Assembly (NCBI RefSeq): GCF_002113025.1
Contig: NZ_NEJH01000002.1
Span: 682,001 to 746,000, forward strand
DNA from: Pseudomonas sp. B28(2017)
GTDB taxonomy: Bacteria; Pseudomonadota; Gammaproteobacteria; Pseudomonadales; Pseudomonadaceae
Direction: 5' to 3'
DNA: 64,000 nucleotides
Position 1 is the stretch's first letter; every line of letters starts with the position of its first letter. A program made the translations under genes and the position numbers. A model generated the notes under the pieces. It saw only the letters and a program-made list of their open reading frames with translations, did no database searches and was not told the origin of the DNA. Of the stretch, positions 42,825-52,310 are shown in pieces.

Positions 42825-44039
42825 TCAGTGTGCCGCCCACTCGATTTTCGAAATGTCGACACCGTCTTTGTACATGTCCCACAGCGGCGACAGAGCGCGC
42901 AGCTTGGTTACGGCCTCGCAGACTTTCTGCGCGGCGTAGTCGATTTCTTCTTCGGTGGTGAAACGGCCGAAGGTGAAGCGGATCGAGCTGTGTGCCAGCT
43001 CGTCGTTGCGGCCCAGGGCGCGCAGTACGTACGAAGGCTCAAGCGATGCCGAGGTGCAGGCCGAACCGGACGATACTGCCAGATCCTTGAGCGCCATGAT
43101 CAGCGACTCGCCTTCAACGTAGTTGAAGCTCAGGTTCAGGTTGTGCGGAACGCGGGCGGTCATGCTGCCGTTGACGTACAGCTCCTCCAGGTGCTCGACC
43201 TGTTTGAAGAAGCGGTCGCTCAGGGCCTTGATGCGCGCGTTCTCGGCTGCCATGTCTTCCTTGGCTACACGGAAGGCTTCACCCATGCCGACGATCTGGT
43301 GGGTCGCCAGGGTGCCGGAACGCATGCCGCGCTCGTGACCGCCGCCGTGCATGGTCGCTTCGATGCGAACACGCGGTTTGCGGCTTACGTACAGCGCACC
43401 AATACCTTTAGGGCCATAGGTCTTGTGAGCCGAGAACGACATCAGGTCGACTTTCAGCTTCTGCAGGTCGATGTCGACCTTGCCGGTGGACTGAGCGGCG
43501 TCAACGTGGAACAGGATGCCCCTGGAGCGGGTCAGCTCGCCGATGGCGGCGATGTCGTTGACAGTGCCGATTTCGTTGTTCACGTGCATGACCGACACCA
43601 GGATGGTGTCGTCACGCAGTTCGGCTTCGACCATCTCCGGAGTGACCAGGCCATCGGTGCGAGGCTCGATGTAGGTCACTTCAAAACCTTCACGCTCCAG
43701 TTGGCGCATGGTGTCGAGGACAGCCTTGTGCTCAATCTTGGTGGTGATCAGGTGCTTGCCTTTGGTGGCATAGAAATGCGCCGCACCCTTGATTGCCAGG
43801 TTGTCGGATTCGGTGGCACCGGAGGTCCAGACGATTTCACGCGGGTCGGCGTTGACCAGGTCGGCGACCTGACGACGGGCGTTTTCGACGGACTCTTCGG
43901 CTTTCCAGCCGAACACGTGGGAACGGGACGCCGGGTTACCGAAGTTTCCGTCGACCAGCAGGCATTCACTCATTTTTTGCGCAACACGCGGATCAACCGG
44001 GGTGGTCGCAGAGTAATCAAGGTAAATCGGCAATTTCAT
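42825..44039 (-). CDS. iscS: Cysteine desulfurase IscS
   Basis: PLP enzyme that supplies sulfur to IscU and to tRNA thiolation. Its 404 residues include PLP-binding Lys206 in [12 protein letters not shown] and persulfide Cys328 in SSGSACTS; the N-terminus is [13 protein letters not shown]. These positions equal those of E. coli IscS. It starts 50 bp after iscR. Confidence 0.98.
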   Translation of the reverse strand: MKLPIYLDYSATTPVDPRVAQKMSECLLVDGNFGNPASRSHVFGWKAEESVENARRQVADLVNADPREIVWTSGATESDNLAIKGAAHFYATKGKHLITTKIEHKAVLDTMRQLEREGFEVTYIEPRTDGLVTPEMVEAELRDDTILVSVMHVNNEIGTVNDIAAIGELTRSRGILFHVDAAQSTGKVDIDLQKLKVDLMSFSAHKTYGPKGIGALYVSRKPRVRIEATMHGGGHERGMRSGTLATHQIVGMGEAFRVAKEDMAAENARIKALSDRFFKQVEHLEELYVNGSMTARVPHNLNLSFNYVEGESLIMALKDLAVSSGSACTSASLEPSYVLRALGRNDELAHSSIRFTFGRFTTEEEIDYAAQKVCEAVTKLRALSPLWDMYKDGVDISKIEWAAH

Positions 44040-44089
44040 GGACTATCTCCTAAATCAGGCTGGCTGGCGTGCCGCTAGCTCTTCGGCTG

Positions 44090-44581
44090 TCATTCGACGG
44101 CGGACGCTTCAATCTTGTCCAGGCGTGGCACCTTGCTGTTGCAACGGCGCTGGTCCTGACGCTGGGCTACTTCTTGCACCTCACGGCGAGTCACAAGGTC
44201 AGCCAAGCTGATACCGCTCAGAAATTCGTGAATCTGCAGACTCAGATCGCACCACAAGTGGTGAGTCAGGCAAGTGTCGCCGGAATGGCAATCACCCTGT
44301 CCTTGGCATTTGGTGGCATCGACCGATTCGTTCACCGCATCGATCACCTGGGCGACCTGGATGCCCTGCATGTCGCGGGACAATTGGTAACCACCGCCCG
44401 GACCACGCACGCTGGACACCAGATTGCTGCGGCGCAGCTTGGCGAAAAGCTGTTCGAGGTAGGACAGGGAGATGCCTTGGCGCTCGGAGATATCGGCCAG
44501 GGACACGGGCCCGTGCTGCGCGTGCAACGCCAGATCAAGCATGGCGGTCACGGCGTATCGGCCTTTTGTAGTCAGTCGCAT
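44090..44581 (-). CDS. iscR: Fe-S responsive regulator IscR
   Basis: Rrf2-family winged-helix repressor that senses cluster supply and represses its own operon when holding 2Fe-2S. The 163 residues start [17 protein letters not shown]; ligands Cys92, Cys98, Cys104 and His107 match E. coli. The ATG at 44581 is chosen over a TTG two codons earlier. Two IscR-like boxes lie upstream at 44621-44668. Confidence 0.97.
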   Translation of the reverse strand: MRLTTKGRYAVTAMLDLALHAQHGPVSLADISERQGISLSYLEQLFAKLRRSNLVSSVRGPGGGYQLSRDMQGIQVAQVIDAVNESVDATKCQGQGDCHSGDTCLTHHLWCDLSLQIHEFLSGISLADLVTRREVQEVAQRQDQRRCNSKVPRLDKIEASAVE

Positions 44582-44612
44582 GGACAATTACCACGGAGTT
44601 CGGAATGAGGCG

Positions 44613-44641
44613 AGTATGCAATTCCCGAGTATTTAAGTCAA
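44613..44641 (-). promoter_or_regulatory. Predicted sigma70 promoter of the isc operon
   Basis: On the minus strand, TTGACT (44636-44641) and CATACT (44613-44618) are separated by exactly 17 bp, about 32 bp before the iscR start. Confidence 0.8.
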
Positions 44642-44645
44642 CTAT
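44621..44645 (-). promoter_or_regulatory. IscR type 1 binding site, proximal
   Basis: Minus strand ATAGTTGACT followed by TAAATACTCGGGAAT matches the E. coli iscR operator closely and covers the -35 hexamer, so bound IscR would block RNA polymerase. Confidence 0.8.
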
Positions 44646-44668
44646 AAGACCTAGTACTTTAGTCAGGT
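44644..44668 (-). promoter_or_regulatory. IscR type 1 binding site, distal
   Basis: Minus strand ACCTGACTAAAG followed by TACTAGGTCTTAT repeats the same pattern 23 bp upstream, giving tandem boxes. Confidence 0.65.
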
Positions 44669-44760
44669 TTACCCGCAAAGAGCGGCGGCATCATAGCAGG
44701 GTCTGCGGCCTAATGGCACACCGCTTAGCGCAGCGCCATTGTCTAAACGCGACCCATGCA

Positions 44761-44790
44761 GTAGCTACCGCAGCCTGCGGCAGCTCCTAC
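44761..44790. repeat. REP-like hairpin after cysE
   Basis: GTAGCTACCGCAG and CTGCGGCAGCTCCTAC form a hairpin 8 bp beyond the cysE stop; a different REP type from the GGAGCGAGC class. Confidence 0.6.
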
Positions 44791-44797
44791 AAAAGCG

Positions 44798-45577
44798 TCA
44801 ACTGGCCTGACTCTGATCCTTGTCCTTCACACAGGCGAAATCCTCTTCGCGCAGTTCAGGCAGATCTTTCGCACAGTAATTACTGCCCAGATCCTTCAAT
44901 GCCCCGCACATCCCCTCCAGGCGCCCATCGACCGCCTGCAGATGATCCAGCAACTGGTTGATGGCACGCGCCACCGGGTCCGGCATGTCTTCGCTGACGC
45001 CATAGGCATCAAAACCGATCTTCTCGGCCATGGCCTTGCGCCTGGCATCCTGCTCTTCGTCGGATTTGACGATGATCCGCCCGGGAATACCAACCACCGT
45101 CGCACCCGCCGGAACCGCCTTGGTCACCACCGCATTGGAACCGACTTTGGCACCAGCGCCCACGGTGAACGGCCCGAGCACCTTCGCACCTGCGCCAACC
45201 ACCACGCCATCTTCCAGGGTCGGGTGACGCTTGCCCTTGTTCCAGCTGGTGCCGCCCAGGGTCACGCCCTGATAGATAGTCACGTCATCGCCAATCTCGG
45301 CGGTTTCACCGATGACGATACCCATGCCATGGTCGATGAAAAAACGACGACCGACCTTGGCCCCCGGATGAATCTCGATCCCGGTCAACCAGCGACCGAA
45401 GTTCGACACCAGCCGCGCCAGCCATTTCAGCTCCGCACGCCACAGCGCCGCCGACAAACGGTGAATCCAGATGGCGTGCATGCCCGGGTAGCACGTCAGG
45501 ACTTCAAAAGCGTTACGCGCCGCCGGGTCTCGATGGAATACGCTCTGGATATCTTCACGCAAACGCTCAAACATCAT
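44798..45577 (-). CDS. cysE: Serine O-acetyltransferase
   Basis: Acetylates serine in the first step of cysteine synthesis. The 259 residues have an N-terminal helical part ([20 protein letters not shown]) and a left-handed beta-helix with [20 protein letters not shown] and [16 protein letters not shown]. Cysteine made here feeds IscS next door. Its ATG overlaps the trmJ stop by 1 bp (TAATG). It ends about 200 bp before iscR. Confidence 0.96.
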   Translation of the reverse strand: MMFERLREDIQSVFHRDPAARNAFEVLTCYPGMHAIWIHRLSAALWRAELKWLARLVSNFGRWLTGIEIHPGAKVGRRFFIDHGMGIVIGETAEIGDDVTIYQGVTLGGTSWNKGKRHPTLEDGVVVGAGAKVLGPFTVGAGAKVGSNAVVTKAVPAGATVVGIPGRIIVKSDEEQDARRKAMAEKIGFDAYGVSEDMPDPVARAINQLLDHLQAVDGRLEGMCGALKDLGSNYCAKDLPELREEDFACVKDKDQSQAS

Positions 45578-46347
45578 TAATCCTTCCGCTTTAGAAGCTC
45601 ACCACGGGCCGCTTTCTGGGTTTCCGTGAGGATGCCACGCAAAATATTCATTTCCGCTCGGCTGACCGAGCTGCGTCCGTACAACCGGCGCAGGCGCGCC
45701 ATCAAGTGCCGTGGCTTTTCCGGATCGAGGAATTCGATGGCCACCAGGGTCTGCTCCAGGTGTTCATAGAATCGCTCCAGCTCATCCATGGTCGCCAGCT
45801 CGGCGCTTTTGACCGAGGCCACTTCTTCCTTCTCGACCTTGCTTGGCTGGCCTTGCGCGGCCAGCCAGGACATGCGCACTTCATAGCTCAACACCTGCAC
45901 CGCCGCCCCCAGGTTCAGCGAACTGAACTCAGGGTCGGATGGGATGTGCACGTGATAATGACATCGCTGCAGCTCTTCGTTGGTCAGGCCGGAATCTTCA
46001 CGACCGAACACCAGGGCAATTTCCGCCCCCTGCCCGGCTTCCTCGACCACTTTCGCGCCGCATTCGCGGGGATCGAGCAGCGGCCAGGGAATCCGCCGGT
46101 CGCGGGCGCTGGTGCCGAGCACCAGATTGCAGCCGACCAGGGCATCTTCCAAGGTGGCGACGACTTGCGCTTTTTCAAGGATGTCACCGGCACCGGAAGC
46201 ACGGGCATCGGCCTCGTGGTGCGGAAACAGACGAGGCTCGACCAGCACCAGCCGCGACAGGCCCATGTTCTTCATGGCGCGCGCAGTCCCGCCGATATTG
46301 CCCGGATGGCTGGTATTGACCAGGACGACACGAATGTTTTGCAGCAA
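45577..46347 (-). CDS. trmJ: tRNA (cytidine/uridine-2'-O-)-methyltransferase TrmJ
   Basis: SPOUT methyltransferase that 2'-O-methylates position 32 of several tRNAs. The N-terminus [20 protein letters not shown] and the knot motif [16 protein letters not shown] are diagnostic. The TTG at 46347 gives 256 residues and the family N-terminus; the longer frame would add 48 residues lacking homology. It is divergent from suhB and coupled to cysE. Confidence 0.94.
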   Translation of the reverse strand: MLQNIRVVLVNTSHPGNIGGTARAMKNMGLSRLVLVEPRLFPHHEADARASGAGDILEKAQVVATLEDALVGCNLVLGTSARDRRIPWPLLDPRECGAKVVEEAGQGAEIALVFGREDSGLTNEELQRCHYHVHIPSDPEFSSLNLGAAVQVLSYEVRMSWLAAQGQPSKVEKEEVASVKSAELATMDELERFYEHLEQTLVAIEFLDPEKPRHLMARLRRLYGRSSVSRAEMNILRGILTETQKAARGELLKRKD

Positions 46348-46493
46348 GGGAGGCGCTCTCGAACACGATAATCGGGAGCGGAATCTTACAGCCGAAGCTA
46401 CCGTTAAGCCATGAAAGCGAACGTCGTCCTTCTCCTGTAGAAACTTTCTGATAGAATGCCCGGCTTTCTTTAACAACCTTAGGTGACACATCC

Positions 46494-47312
46494 ATGCAGC
46501 CCATGCTGAATATCGCGCTGCGCGCCGCCCGCAGCGCCAGTGAATTGATCTTCCGCTCCATCGAGCGCCTGGATACCATCAAGGTCGACGAAAAAGACGC
46601 CAAGGATTACGTATCCGAGGTAGATCGCGCCGCTGAACAGAAAATCATCGACGCGCTGCGCAAGGCTTACCCGAACCACTCGATCATGGGTGAAGAAACC
46701 GGCATGCACGCCGGCACCGGCATCGAAGGCGAAGAGTACCTGTGGATCATCGATCCGCTGGATGGCACCACCAACTTCCTGCGCGGCATTCCTCACTTCG
46801 CTGTCAGCATCGCCTGCAAATACCGTGGCCGCCTGGAACACGCCGTTGTTCTGGACCCGGTTCGCCAGGAAGAATTCACCGCCAGCCGTGGTCGCGGCGC
46901 TCAACTGAACGGTCGTCGCCTGCGCGTCAGCGGTCGCACCAGCCTCGATGGCGCCCTGCTGGGTACCGGCTTCCCGTTCCGTGACGACCAGATGGACAAC
47001 CTCGACAACTACCTGGGCATGTTCCGCGCCCTGGTTGGCCAGACAGCCGGCATCCGCCGCGCCGGCTCGGCGAGCCTGGACCTGGCCTACGTGGCCGCCG
47101 GCCGCTTCGACGCCTTCTGGGAGTCGGGCCTGTCCGAGTGGGACATGGCTGCAGGCGCCCTGCTGATCCAGGAAGCAGGCGGCCTGGTGAGCGACTTCAC
47201 CGGCGGTCACGACTTCCTTGAGAAAGGCCACGTCGTTGCCGGCAACACCAAATGCTTCAAGGCAGTCCTGACGGCGATCCAGCCGCACCTGCCGGCCTCG
47301 CTGAAGCGCTAA
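46494..47312 (+). CDS. suhB: Inositol-1-monophosphatase SuhB
   Basis: Mg-dependent phosphatase that also takes part in rRNA antitermination complexes in E. coli. Metal ligands Glu67 (GEETG), Asp87 and Asp90 (IIDPLDGTTNF) and the late WDMAAGALL are intact. Its 272 residues are typical. A TAGAAT -10-like hexamer lies at 46452-46457, with a poor -35. A strong terminator follows. Confidence 0.97.
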   Translation: MQPMLNIALRAARSASELIFRSIERLDTIKVDEKDAKDYVSEVDRAAEQKIIDALRKAYPNHSIMGEETGMHAGTGIEGEEYLWIIDPLDGTTNFLRGIPHFAVSIACKYRGRLEHAVVLDPVRQEEFTASRGRGAQLNGRRLRVSGRTSLDGALLGTGFPFRDDQMDNLDNYLGMFRALVGQTAGIRRAGSASLDLAYVAAGRFDAFWESGLSEWDMAAGALLIQEAGGLVSDFTGGHDFLEKGHVVAGNTKCFKAVLTAIQPHLPASLKR

Positions 47313-47328
47313 GCGTCCAAGCGACAGA

Positions 47329-47357
47329 AAAAGCACCCTTCGGGGTGCTTTTTTTTT
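47329..47357 (+). terminator. suhB intrinsic terminator
   Basis: AAAGCACCC, TTCG tetraloop, GGGTGCTTT, then a nine-base T-run. Confidence 0.92.
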
Positions 47358-47511
47358 GTGGGTTGAAATTGTGGTCGAGGTGATTGTGTAGGTATTTTCC
47401 TGCGCACTTGTAGCTTGCCTCTGCTTTTGACCCATGGGGAGTTTCGCCCGCGACAAGTCTGTCGTTGGCGTTTAGCGCTCAAAGGATATTTCGCAAACAG
47501 CGGTCTTTTTG

Positions 47512-47877
47512 ATGATCAAGGGAATGACGCGCCGGCTGATCCATCTGCTGCGGCTGGATGGCTATTTTTGTGTGATGGCCTGGGTGCTCGCGGCGCTGTT
47601 ATTCATCAATCGGCTAAACAGCATGGTCAAGCTGTTCATGGCGCTGTACCTACGTCAGGAGCTGGGGTTGGCGGTCAGTTATACGTCCACTTTGGCTGGT
47701 CAGTACGACGCTGGCGCTGATGTCCATGCCGCTGATTTATCAGGCTACCCGTTCGCGTGAGCCGGACGCGATTTCCGGGCAAGCGCGCAAAGCAGATTCG
47801 CTTAGTCGATCCGGTAATTGGACTTATTCGAAACCAGTCTTTCCATCCACGGCATTTCCGGCCGCTCATTAGCGTCC
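47512..47877 (+). pseudogene. Remnant of an MFS transporter gene
   Basis: The first 55 or so codons from the ATG at 47512 read like an MFS N-terminus (RLLRLDGYFCVMAWVLAALL, then LYLRQELGLAVS). Near 47690 the sequence leaves this pattern and the frame stops at 47760. The +1 frame continues from about 47702 as LALMSMPLIYQATRSREP to a TAG near 47877, which looks like a distal part. About 300 or more codons expected for a 12-helix transporter are missing. I infer an internal deletion with a frameshift. It lies right after the suhB terminator. Confidence 0.7.
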
Positions 47878-47882
47878 TGTCT

Positions 47883-47943
47883 GGTGAACCCGGCTGATCG
47901 GAACTAGATTTCACAGAGCGCCAGCCAGGCACTTGGGTTCACC
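47883..47943 (+). promoter_or_regulatory. Inverted repeat upstream of the small acidic protein gene
   Basis: GGTGAACCC at 47883-47891 and GGGTTCACC at 47935-47943 are perfect complements, with inner GGCTG/CAGCC. It ends 21 bp before the ATG and could be an operator or a leader hairpin. Confidence 0.5.
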
Positions 47944-47964
47944 TGAAAGAGGATGGAATCGATC

Positions 47965-48225
47965 ATGAAGAACAGGTTGCTACGCGCTTTACTGCTGTTG
48001 AAAGTGATGGTGATGCTGTCCCTTGGCACCGCAACGGCCTGGGCCGAATGTGAGAATCACGACACTCAGGCATTCAGCGGACAGGTGGGGCACAGTGGAT
48101 TGATGCTCGCCAAGTCCGAGTCCGAACCGGGCAATGAGGGACAGGGTGGTGCCGACAACGGCGATGACTCGACCACTGACGAGCCGGACTCCGATGATGA
48201 AGAAGAAGGCGACAGCCAGACCTGA
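47965..48225 (+). CDS. Small exported protein with a highly acidic tail
   Basis: An 86-residue product with a clear Sec signal (KNRLLRALLLLKVMVMLSLG, cleavage probably after TAWA near residue 30) and a mature part of about 56 residues that ends in a Ser/Asp/Glu-rich tail (DDSTTDEPDSDDEEEGDS). No domain is recognised. The tail could bind divalent cations or basic partners, but nothing in the sequence proves it. An in-frame ATG at 47953 is directly next to the GAGG ribosome site, so 47965 is preferred. A REP-derived terminator follows. Confidence 0.7.
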   Translation: MKNRLLRALLLLKVMVMLSLGTATAWAECENHDTQAFSGQVGHSGLMLAKSESEPGNEGQGGADNGDDSTTDEPDSDDEEEGDSQT

Positions 48226-48311
48226 TTGCTGAATGGCAAGCAAAAGAAAACCCCTTCTGCCTCGACTGATGCGCAATCGAAGTGGAAGGGGTTGGGTTAA
48301 TCCGCGAATCC

Positions 48312-48347
48312 CTGCAGGAGCGAGCAAACTCGCTCCTGCAGTTTTTT
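48312..48347 (+). terminator. REP-derived intrinsic terminator
   Basis: CTGCAGGAGCGAG and CTCGCTCCTGCAG form a perfect 13-bp stem with loop CAAA, followed by T6. It ends the small acidic protein transcript and touches the 3' end of convergent dppF. Confidence 0.85.
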
Positions 48348-49326
48348 ATGCCGCGCCGTCGAGGAACTGCTCGGCGTAGTGGCAAGCCACCTGGCGCCTG
48401 TCGAGCAGGCGCAGGGCCGGCTCTTCAGTGCTGCAACGCGCTGTGGCGTAGGGGCAGCGTTTGTGGAACGCGCAGCCAGGTGGCGGGTTCAGCGGGTTGG
48501 GCAACTCGCCGACGATCTTGATTTTCGGCTTGTTCGGGTCCGGGTGAATCGTCGGCGTGGCCGACAGAAGTGCCTGGGTGTAAGGGTGCAGAGGACGCTC
48601 GTAGATGTCGTTCTTCGGACCCATTTCGACCGGGCGCCCGAGGTACATCACCATCACGTCATCGGCAACGTGTTGCACCACCGCCAGGTTGTGGGAAATG
48701 AACACATAGGCGGTGTTGAACTCTTGCTGCAAATCCATGAACAGGTTGAGCACCTGTGCCTGGATCGACACGTCCAGTGCCGAAGTCGGCTCGTCCGCCA
48801 CCAGCACTTTCGGTTGCAACATCATTGCGCGGGCCAGGGCGATCCGCTGGCGCTGACCACCGGAGAACATGTGCGGATAACGCTGGTAGTGCTCAGGACG
48901 CAAGCCCACCTGCTTCATCATCGCCTGAACTTTCTCACGACGTTCCGCGGCGCTCAGGTTGGTGTTGATCAGCAGCGGCTCAGCCAGTTGATCACCGACT
49001 TTCTGCCGTGGGTTCAACGAGGCGTAGGGGCTCTGGAACACCATCTGCACGTCTTTGCGCAGTTGTTTACGCTGGGCCTTGTCGGCACCGGAGACTTCCT
49101 GTCCGGCAATTTTCAAGGAGCCGGAGGACGGCTCTTCGATCAGGGTCAGGGCACGAGCCAGGGTGGATTTACCGCAGCCCGACTCGCCTACGACGGCGAG
49201 GGTCTTGCCGGCTTCCAGTTCGAACGATACGCCGTTGAGGGCGCGCACGGTGGCATGCCCCTTGAACAGGCCTCGGGACACCTCGTAGTGACGGGTCAGG
49301 TCGCGGGCAGTAAGAACGACGGCCAT
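48346..49326 (-). CDS. dppF: Dipeptide ABC transporter ATPase DppF
   Basis: One of two ATPases powering dipeptide import. The 326 residues include Walker A GESGCGKST, signature FSGGQRQRIALARAMM, and Walker B VLVADEPTSALD. The C-terminal oligopeptide-type extension has a cysteine set (GCAFHKRCPYATARC) that in this family can bind an Fe-S cluster. It starts one base after the dppD stop. Confidence 0.95.
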   Translation of the reverse strand: MAVVLTARDLTRHYEVSRGLFKGHATVRALNGVSFELEAGKTLAVVGESGCGKSTLARALTLIEEPSSGSLKIAGQEVSGADKAQRKQLRKDVQMVFQSPYASLNPRQKVGDQLAEPLLINTNLSAAERREKVQAMMKQVGLRPEHYQRYPHMFSGGQRQRIALARAMMLQPKVLVADEPTSALDVSIQAQVLNLFMDLQQEFNTAYVFISHNLAVVQHVADDVMVMYLGRPVEMGPKNDIYERPLHPYTQALLSATPTIHPDPNKPKIKIVGELPNPLNPPPGCAFHKRCPYATARCSTEEPALRLLDRRQVACHYAEQFLDGAA

Positions 49327-50294
49327 TACGCCACCTCCTGGTTCAGCGGGTAGAAGCAGCGAGCGAGGCTGTTGCTTTTCGGGTCAAGTGCCGGACGTTG
49401 TTGACGGCAGTTGTCTTTCACGTAAGGGCAGCGTGGCGACAGCAGGCAACCCTGTGGACGGTCGTAGCGACCGGGAACGATACCCGGCAGGGTCGACAGG
49501 CGCGAGGCACCCAGGCTGTGTTCCGGGATCGCCTTGAGCAGTGCTTCGCTGTACGGGTGTGCCGGAATGTCGAACAGTTGCGGCACCTGACCGACTTCGA
49601 CCGCTTGGCCGGCGTACATCACACACACGCGCTGGGCGGTTTCGGCCACGACGGCGAGGTCGTGGGTGATCAGTACCAGGCCCATGTTCTGCTCTTTCTG
49701 CAACGCCAGCAGCAGGTCCATGATCTGTGCCTGAATCGTCACGTCCAGCGCCGTGGTCGGTTCGTCGGCGATCAGCAGTTTCGGCTCGCCGGCAATCGCC
49801 ATGGCAATCGCGACACGCTGGCTCATACCACCGGACAGTTGATGCGGGTAGGCGTCCATACGGTTGGCGGCACCCGGGATCTCAACTTTTTCCAACAGTT
49901 CGATGGCGCGCTTGCGGGCAGCCTTGCCGGACATTTTCAGGTGCAGGCGCAGTACTTCTTCGATCTGGAAACCGACGGTGTAGCTCGGGTTCAGCGCGGT
50001 CATCGGATCCTGGAAGACCATGGACAGGTCTTTACCGACGATCTGCCGGCGCTGGCGATTGTTGAGCTTGAGCATGTCCTTGCCATCAAAGATGAGCGAG
50101 TCGGCGGTGACGATGCCTGGATGCTCGATCAGCCCCATCAGCGCCATCATGGTCACGGATTTGCCGGAGCCGGATTCGCCAACGATGGCCAGCACTTCGC
50201 CCTTGTCCACTTTCAGGTCGAGGCCATCGACAACTGGCGTGGCGTTTTTGTCGCCGAAGCGAACGTTGAGATTCTTGATTTCTAACAGTGACAT
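49326..50294 (-). CDS. dppD: Dipeptide ABC transporter ATPase DppD
   Basis: Partner ATPase of DppF. Starts [20 protein letters not shown]; Walker [11 protein letters not shown], signature [16 protein letters not shown], Walker [13 protein letters not shown]; the C-terminal [15 protein letters not shown] matches the DppF cysteine pattern. The ATG at 50294 (322 residues) is preceded by GGAG; the longer frame runs into dppC. Confidence 0.95.
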   Translation of the reverse strand: MSLLEIKNLNVRFGDKNATPVVDGLDLKVDKGEVLAIVGESGSGKSVTMMALMGLIEHPGIVTADSLIFDGKDMLKLNNRQRRQIVGKDLSMVFQDPMTALNPSYTVGFQIEEVLRLHLKMSGKAARKRAIELLEKVEIPGAANRMDAYPHQLSGGMSQRVAIAMAIAGEPKLLIADEPTTALDVTIQAQIMDLLLALQKEQNMGLVLITHDLAVVAETAQRVCVMYAGQAVEVGQVPQLFDIPAHPYSEALLKAIPEHSLGASRLSTLPGIVPGRYDRPQGCLLSPRCPYVKDNCRQQRPALDPKSNSLARCFYPLNQEVA

Positions 50295-50304
50295 GGGAAT
50301 CTCC

Positions 50305-51222
50305 TCAGGCGGCGTTCTTGAGTTTCGGATCCAGCGCATCGCGCAGGCCGTCGCCCATCAGGTTGATTGCCAGCACGCTGAGCAAAATGGTCAAACCAGG
50401 CAGACTCACCACCCACCAGGCGCGTTCGATGTAGTCGCGGGCCGAAGCCAGCATGGTGCCCCACTCAGGGGTTGGCGGTTGTACGCCAAGGCCGAGGAAG
50501 CCCAGTGCGGCGGCATCGAGGATCGCCGAAGAAAAGCTCAGGGTGGCCTGAACGATCAGCGGCGCCATGCAGTTGGGCAGCACGGTGACGAACATCAGGC
50601 GTGGCAGGCCTGCACCGGCCAGGCGCGCGGCTGTCACGTAGTCGCGGTTCAGTTCACCCATTACCGCGGCGCGGGTCAGGCGAACGTAGGACGGCAGGGA
50701 CACCACGGCGATGGCAATCACGGTGTTGATCAGGCCTGGGCCGAGGATAGCGACGATCGCCACGGCCAGCAGCAGGGACGGCAAGGCCAGCATGATGTCC
50801 ATCAGGCGCATGATGGTCGGGCCGACCATGCGCGAGAAGAACCCGGCGAACAGACCCAGCAGGATACCCGGGATCAGCGACATCACCACCGACGACAAGC
50901 CGATCATCAAGGACAGGCGCGAGCCCGTGATCAGGCGCGACAGCAGGTCGCGACCCAGTTCGTCGGTGCCGAGCAGGAACTGGATCTGCCCGCCTTCCAG
51001 CCAGGCTGGCGGGGTCAGCAGGAAATCACGGTATTGCTCGCTCGGGTCGTGGGGTGCGACCCACGGCGCGAAAATGGCGCAGAAAATAACCAGCAGCATG
51101 AACATCAGGCCAGCGACGGCACCTTTGTTCCTGGAGAACGCTTGCCAGAATTCTTTGTACGGGGACGGGTACAGCAGGCTTTGATCGACTGCTACCGATG
51201 GAATTGGAGTGGTCATGGTCAT
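50305..51222 (-). CDS. dppC: Dipeptide ABC transporter permease DppC
   Basis: Inner-membrane permease with about six membrane segments. The N-terminal part includes [20 protein letters not shown], typical of OppC/DppC; the EAA loop is in [18 protein letters not shown]. The start is taken as the ATG at 51222 (the next ATG at 51216 is possible), 4 bp after dppB. The frame beyond it overlaps dppB and is not needed. Confidence 0.94.
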   Translation of the reverse strand: MTMTTPIPSVAVDQSLLYPSPYKEFWQAFSRNKGAVAGLMFMLLVIFCAIFAPWVAPHDPSEQYRDFLLTPPAWLEGGQIQFLLGTDELGRDLLSRLITGSRLSLMIGLSSVVMSLIPGILLGLFAGFFSRMVGPTIMRLMDIMLALPSLLLAVAIVAILGPGLINTVIAIAVVSLPSYVRLTRAAVMGELNRDYVTAARLAGAGLPRLMFVTVLPNCMAPLIVQATLSFSSAILDAAALGFLGLGVQPPTPEWGTMLASARDYIERAWWVVSLPGLTILLSVLAINLMGDGLRDALDPKLKNAA

Positions 51223-51226
51223 GATC

Positions 51227-52237
51227 TCAGCGCTGATGACGGATGCGTGGGTTGGCAAAGCCGTAGAGGATGTCCACTACGAAGTTGACCAGAATCACCA
51301 GGCAGGCGATTAACAGGATGCCGTTTTGCACGACGGGATAGTCCCGGGCGCCAATGGCTTCGATCAGCCATTTGCCGATGCCGGGCCACGAGAAGATGGT
51401 TTCGGTCAGGACCGCACCGGCCAACAGGGTGCCGACTTGCAGGCCGACTACCGTCAGTACCGGAATCAGCGCGTTACGCAGACCGTGCACAAACACCACG
51501 CGCGACGGCGACAGGCCCTTGGCCTTGGCGGTGCGAATGTAGTCTTCACGCAGCACTTCCAGCATCGACGAACGGGTCATCCGCGCGATTACCGCCAGCG
51601 GGATGGTACCGAGCACAATGGCCGGCAGGATCAGGTGGTGCAGGGCATCGACGAACGCGCTGACGTCATCGGCCAGCAGCGTGTCGATCAGCATGAAGCC
51701 GGTGCGTGGCTCGATGTCGTAAAGCAGGTCGATCCGCCCGGACACCGGGGTCCATCCCAGGCTCACCGAGAAGAACATGATCAGGATCAGGCCCCACCAG
51801 AAGATCGGCATCGAGTATCCCGCCAGGGAGACACCCATCACCCCATGGTCGAACAGGGATCCTCGCTTGAGTGCCGCGATCACCCCGGCCAGAAGGCCCA
51901 GGATGCCGGCGAACAACATGGCGGCCGTGGCCAGTTCCAGGGTCGCGGGGAATAGAGAGCTGAACTCGCTCCAGACGCTTTCACGGGTTCGCAGGGATTC
52001 ACCGAGGTCGCCGTGGGCCAGTTTGCCGATGTAATCCAGGTACTGGGCATACAGGGGTTTGTTCAGACCTAGGCGTTCCATTGCCTGAGCGTGCATTTCC
52101 GGGTCGACTCTGCGTTCGCCCATCATGACTTCCACGGGGTCGCCAGGGATCATGCGAATCAACGCAAATGTCAGCAAGGTGATGCCAAAAAACGTGGGGA
52201 TCAGTAACCCCAGTCGGCGGGCAATAAAACTAAACAT
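51227..52237 (-). CDS. dppB: Dipeptide ABC transporter permease DppB
   Basis: Permease partner of DppC. The 336 residues begin FSFIARRLGLLIPTFFGITL with a membrane segment; MIPGDPVEVMMGERRVDP and the EAA loop DYIRTAKAKGLSPSRVVF are characteristic of OppB/DppB. The gene is separated from the upstream binding-protein gene by a strong hairpin. Confidence 0.95.
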   Translation of the reverse strand: MFSFIARRLGLLIPTFFGITLLTFALIRMIPGDPVEVMMGERRVDPEMHAQAMERLGLNKPLYAQYLDYIGKLAHGDLGESLRTRESVWSEFSSLFPATLELATAAMLFAGILGLLAGVIAALKRGSLFDHGVMGVSLAGYSMPIFWWGLILIMFFSVSLGWTPVSGRIDLLYDIEPRTGFMLIDTLLADDVSAFVDALHHLILPAIVLGTIPLAVIARMTRSSMLEVLREDYIRTAKAKGLSPSRVVFVHGLRNALIPVLTVVGLQVGTLLAGAVLTETIFSWPGIGKWLIEAIGARDYPVVQNGILLIACLVILVNFVVDILYGFANPRIRHQR

Positions 52238-52270
52238 CGTAAGGTGTACCTCATCAGCCGGGTAGGCGTG

Positions 52271-52299
52271 CCCGGCATGCCTGGGTCAGGCATGCCGGG
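52271..52299 (-). promoter_or_regulatory. Hairpin between binding-protein gene and dppB
   Basis: Perfect 13-bp stem CCCGGCATGCCTG/CAGGCATGCCGGG with loop GGT and no T-run on the minus strand. Such hairpins usually protect the upstream mRNA and lower downstream expression. Confidence 0.65.
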
Positions 52300-52310
52300 A
52301 GTTTTCTTAT

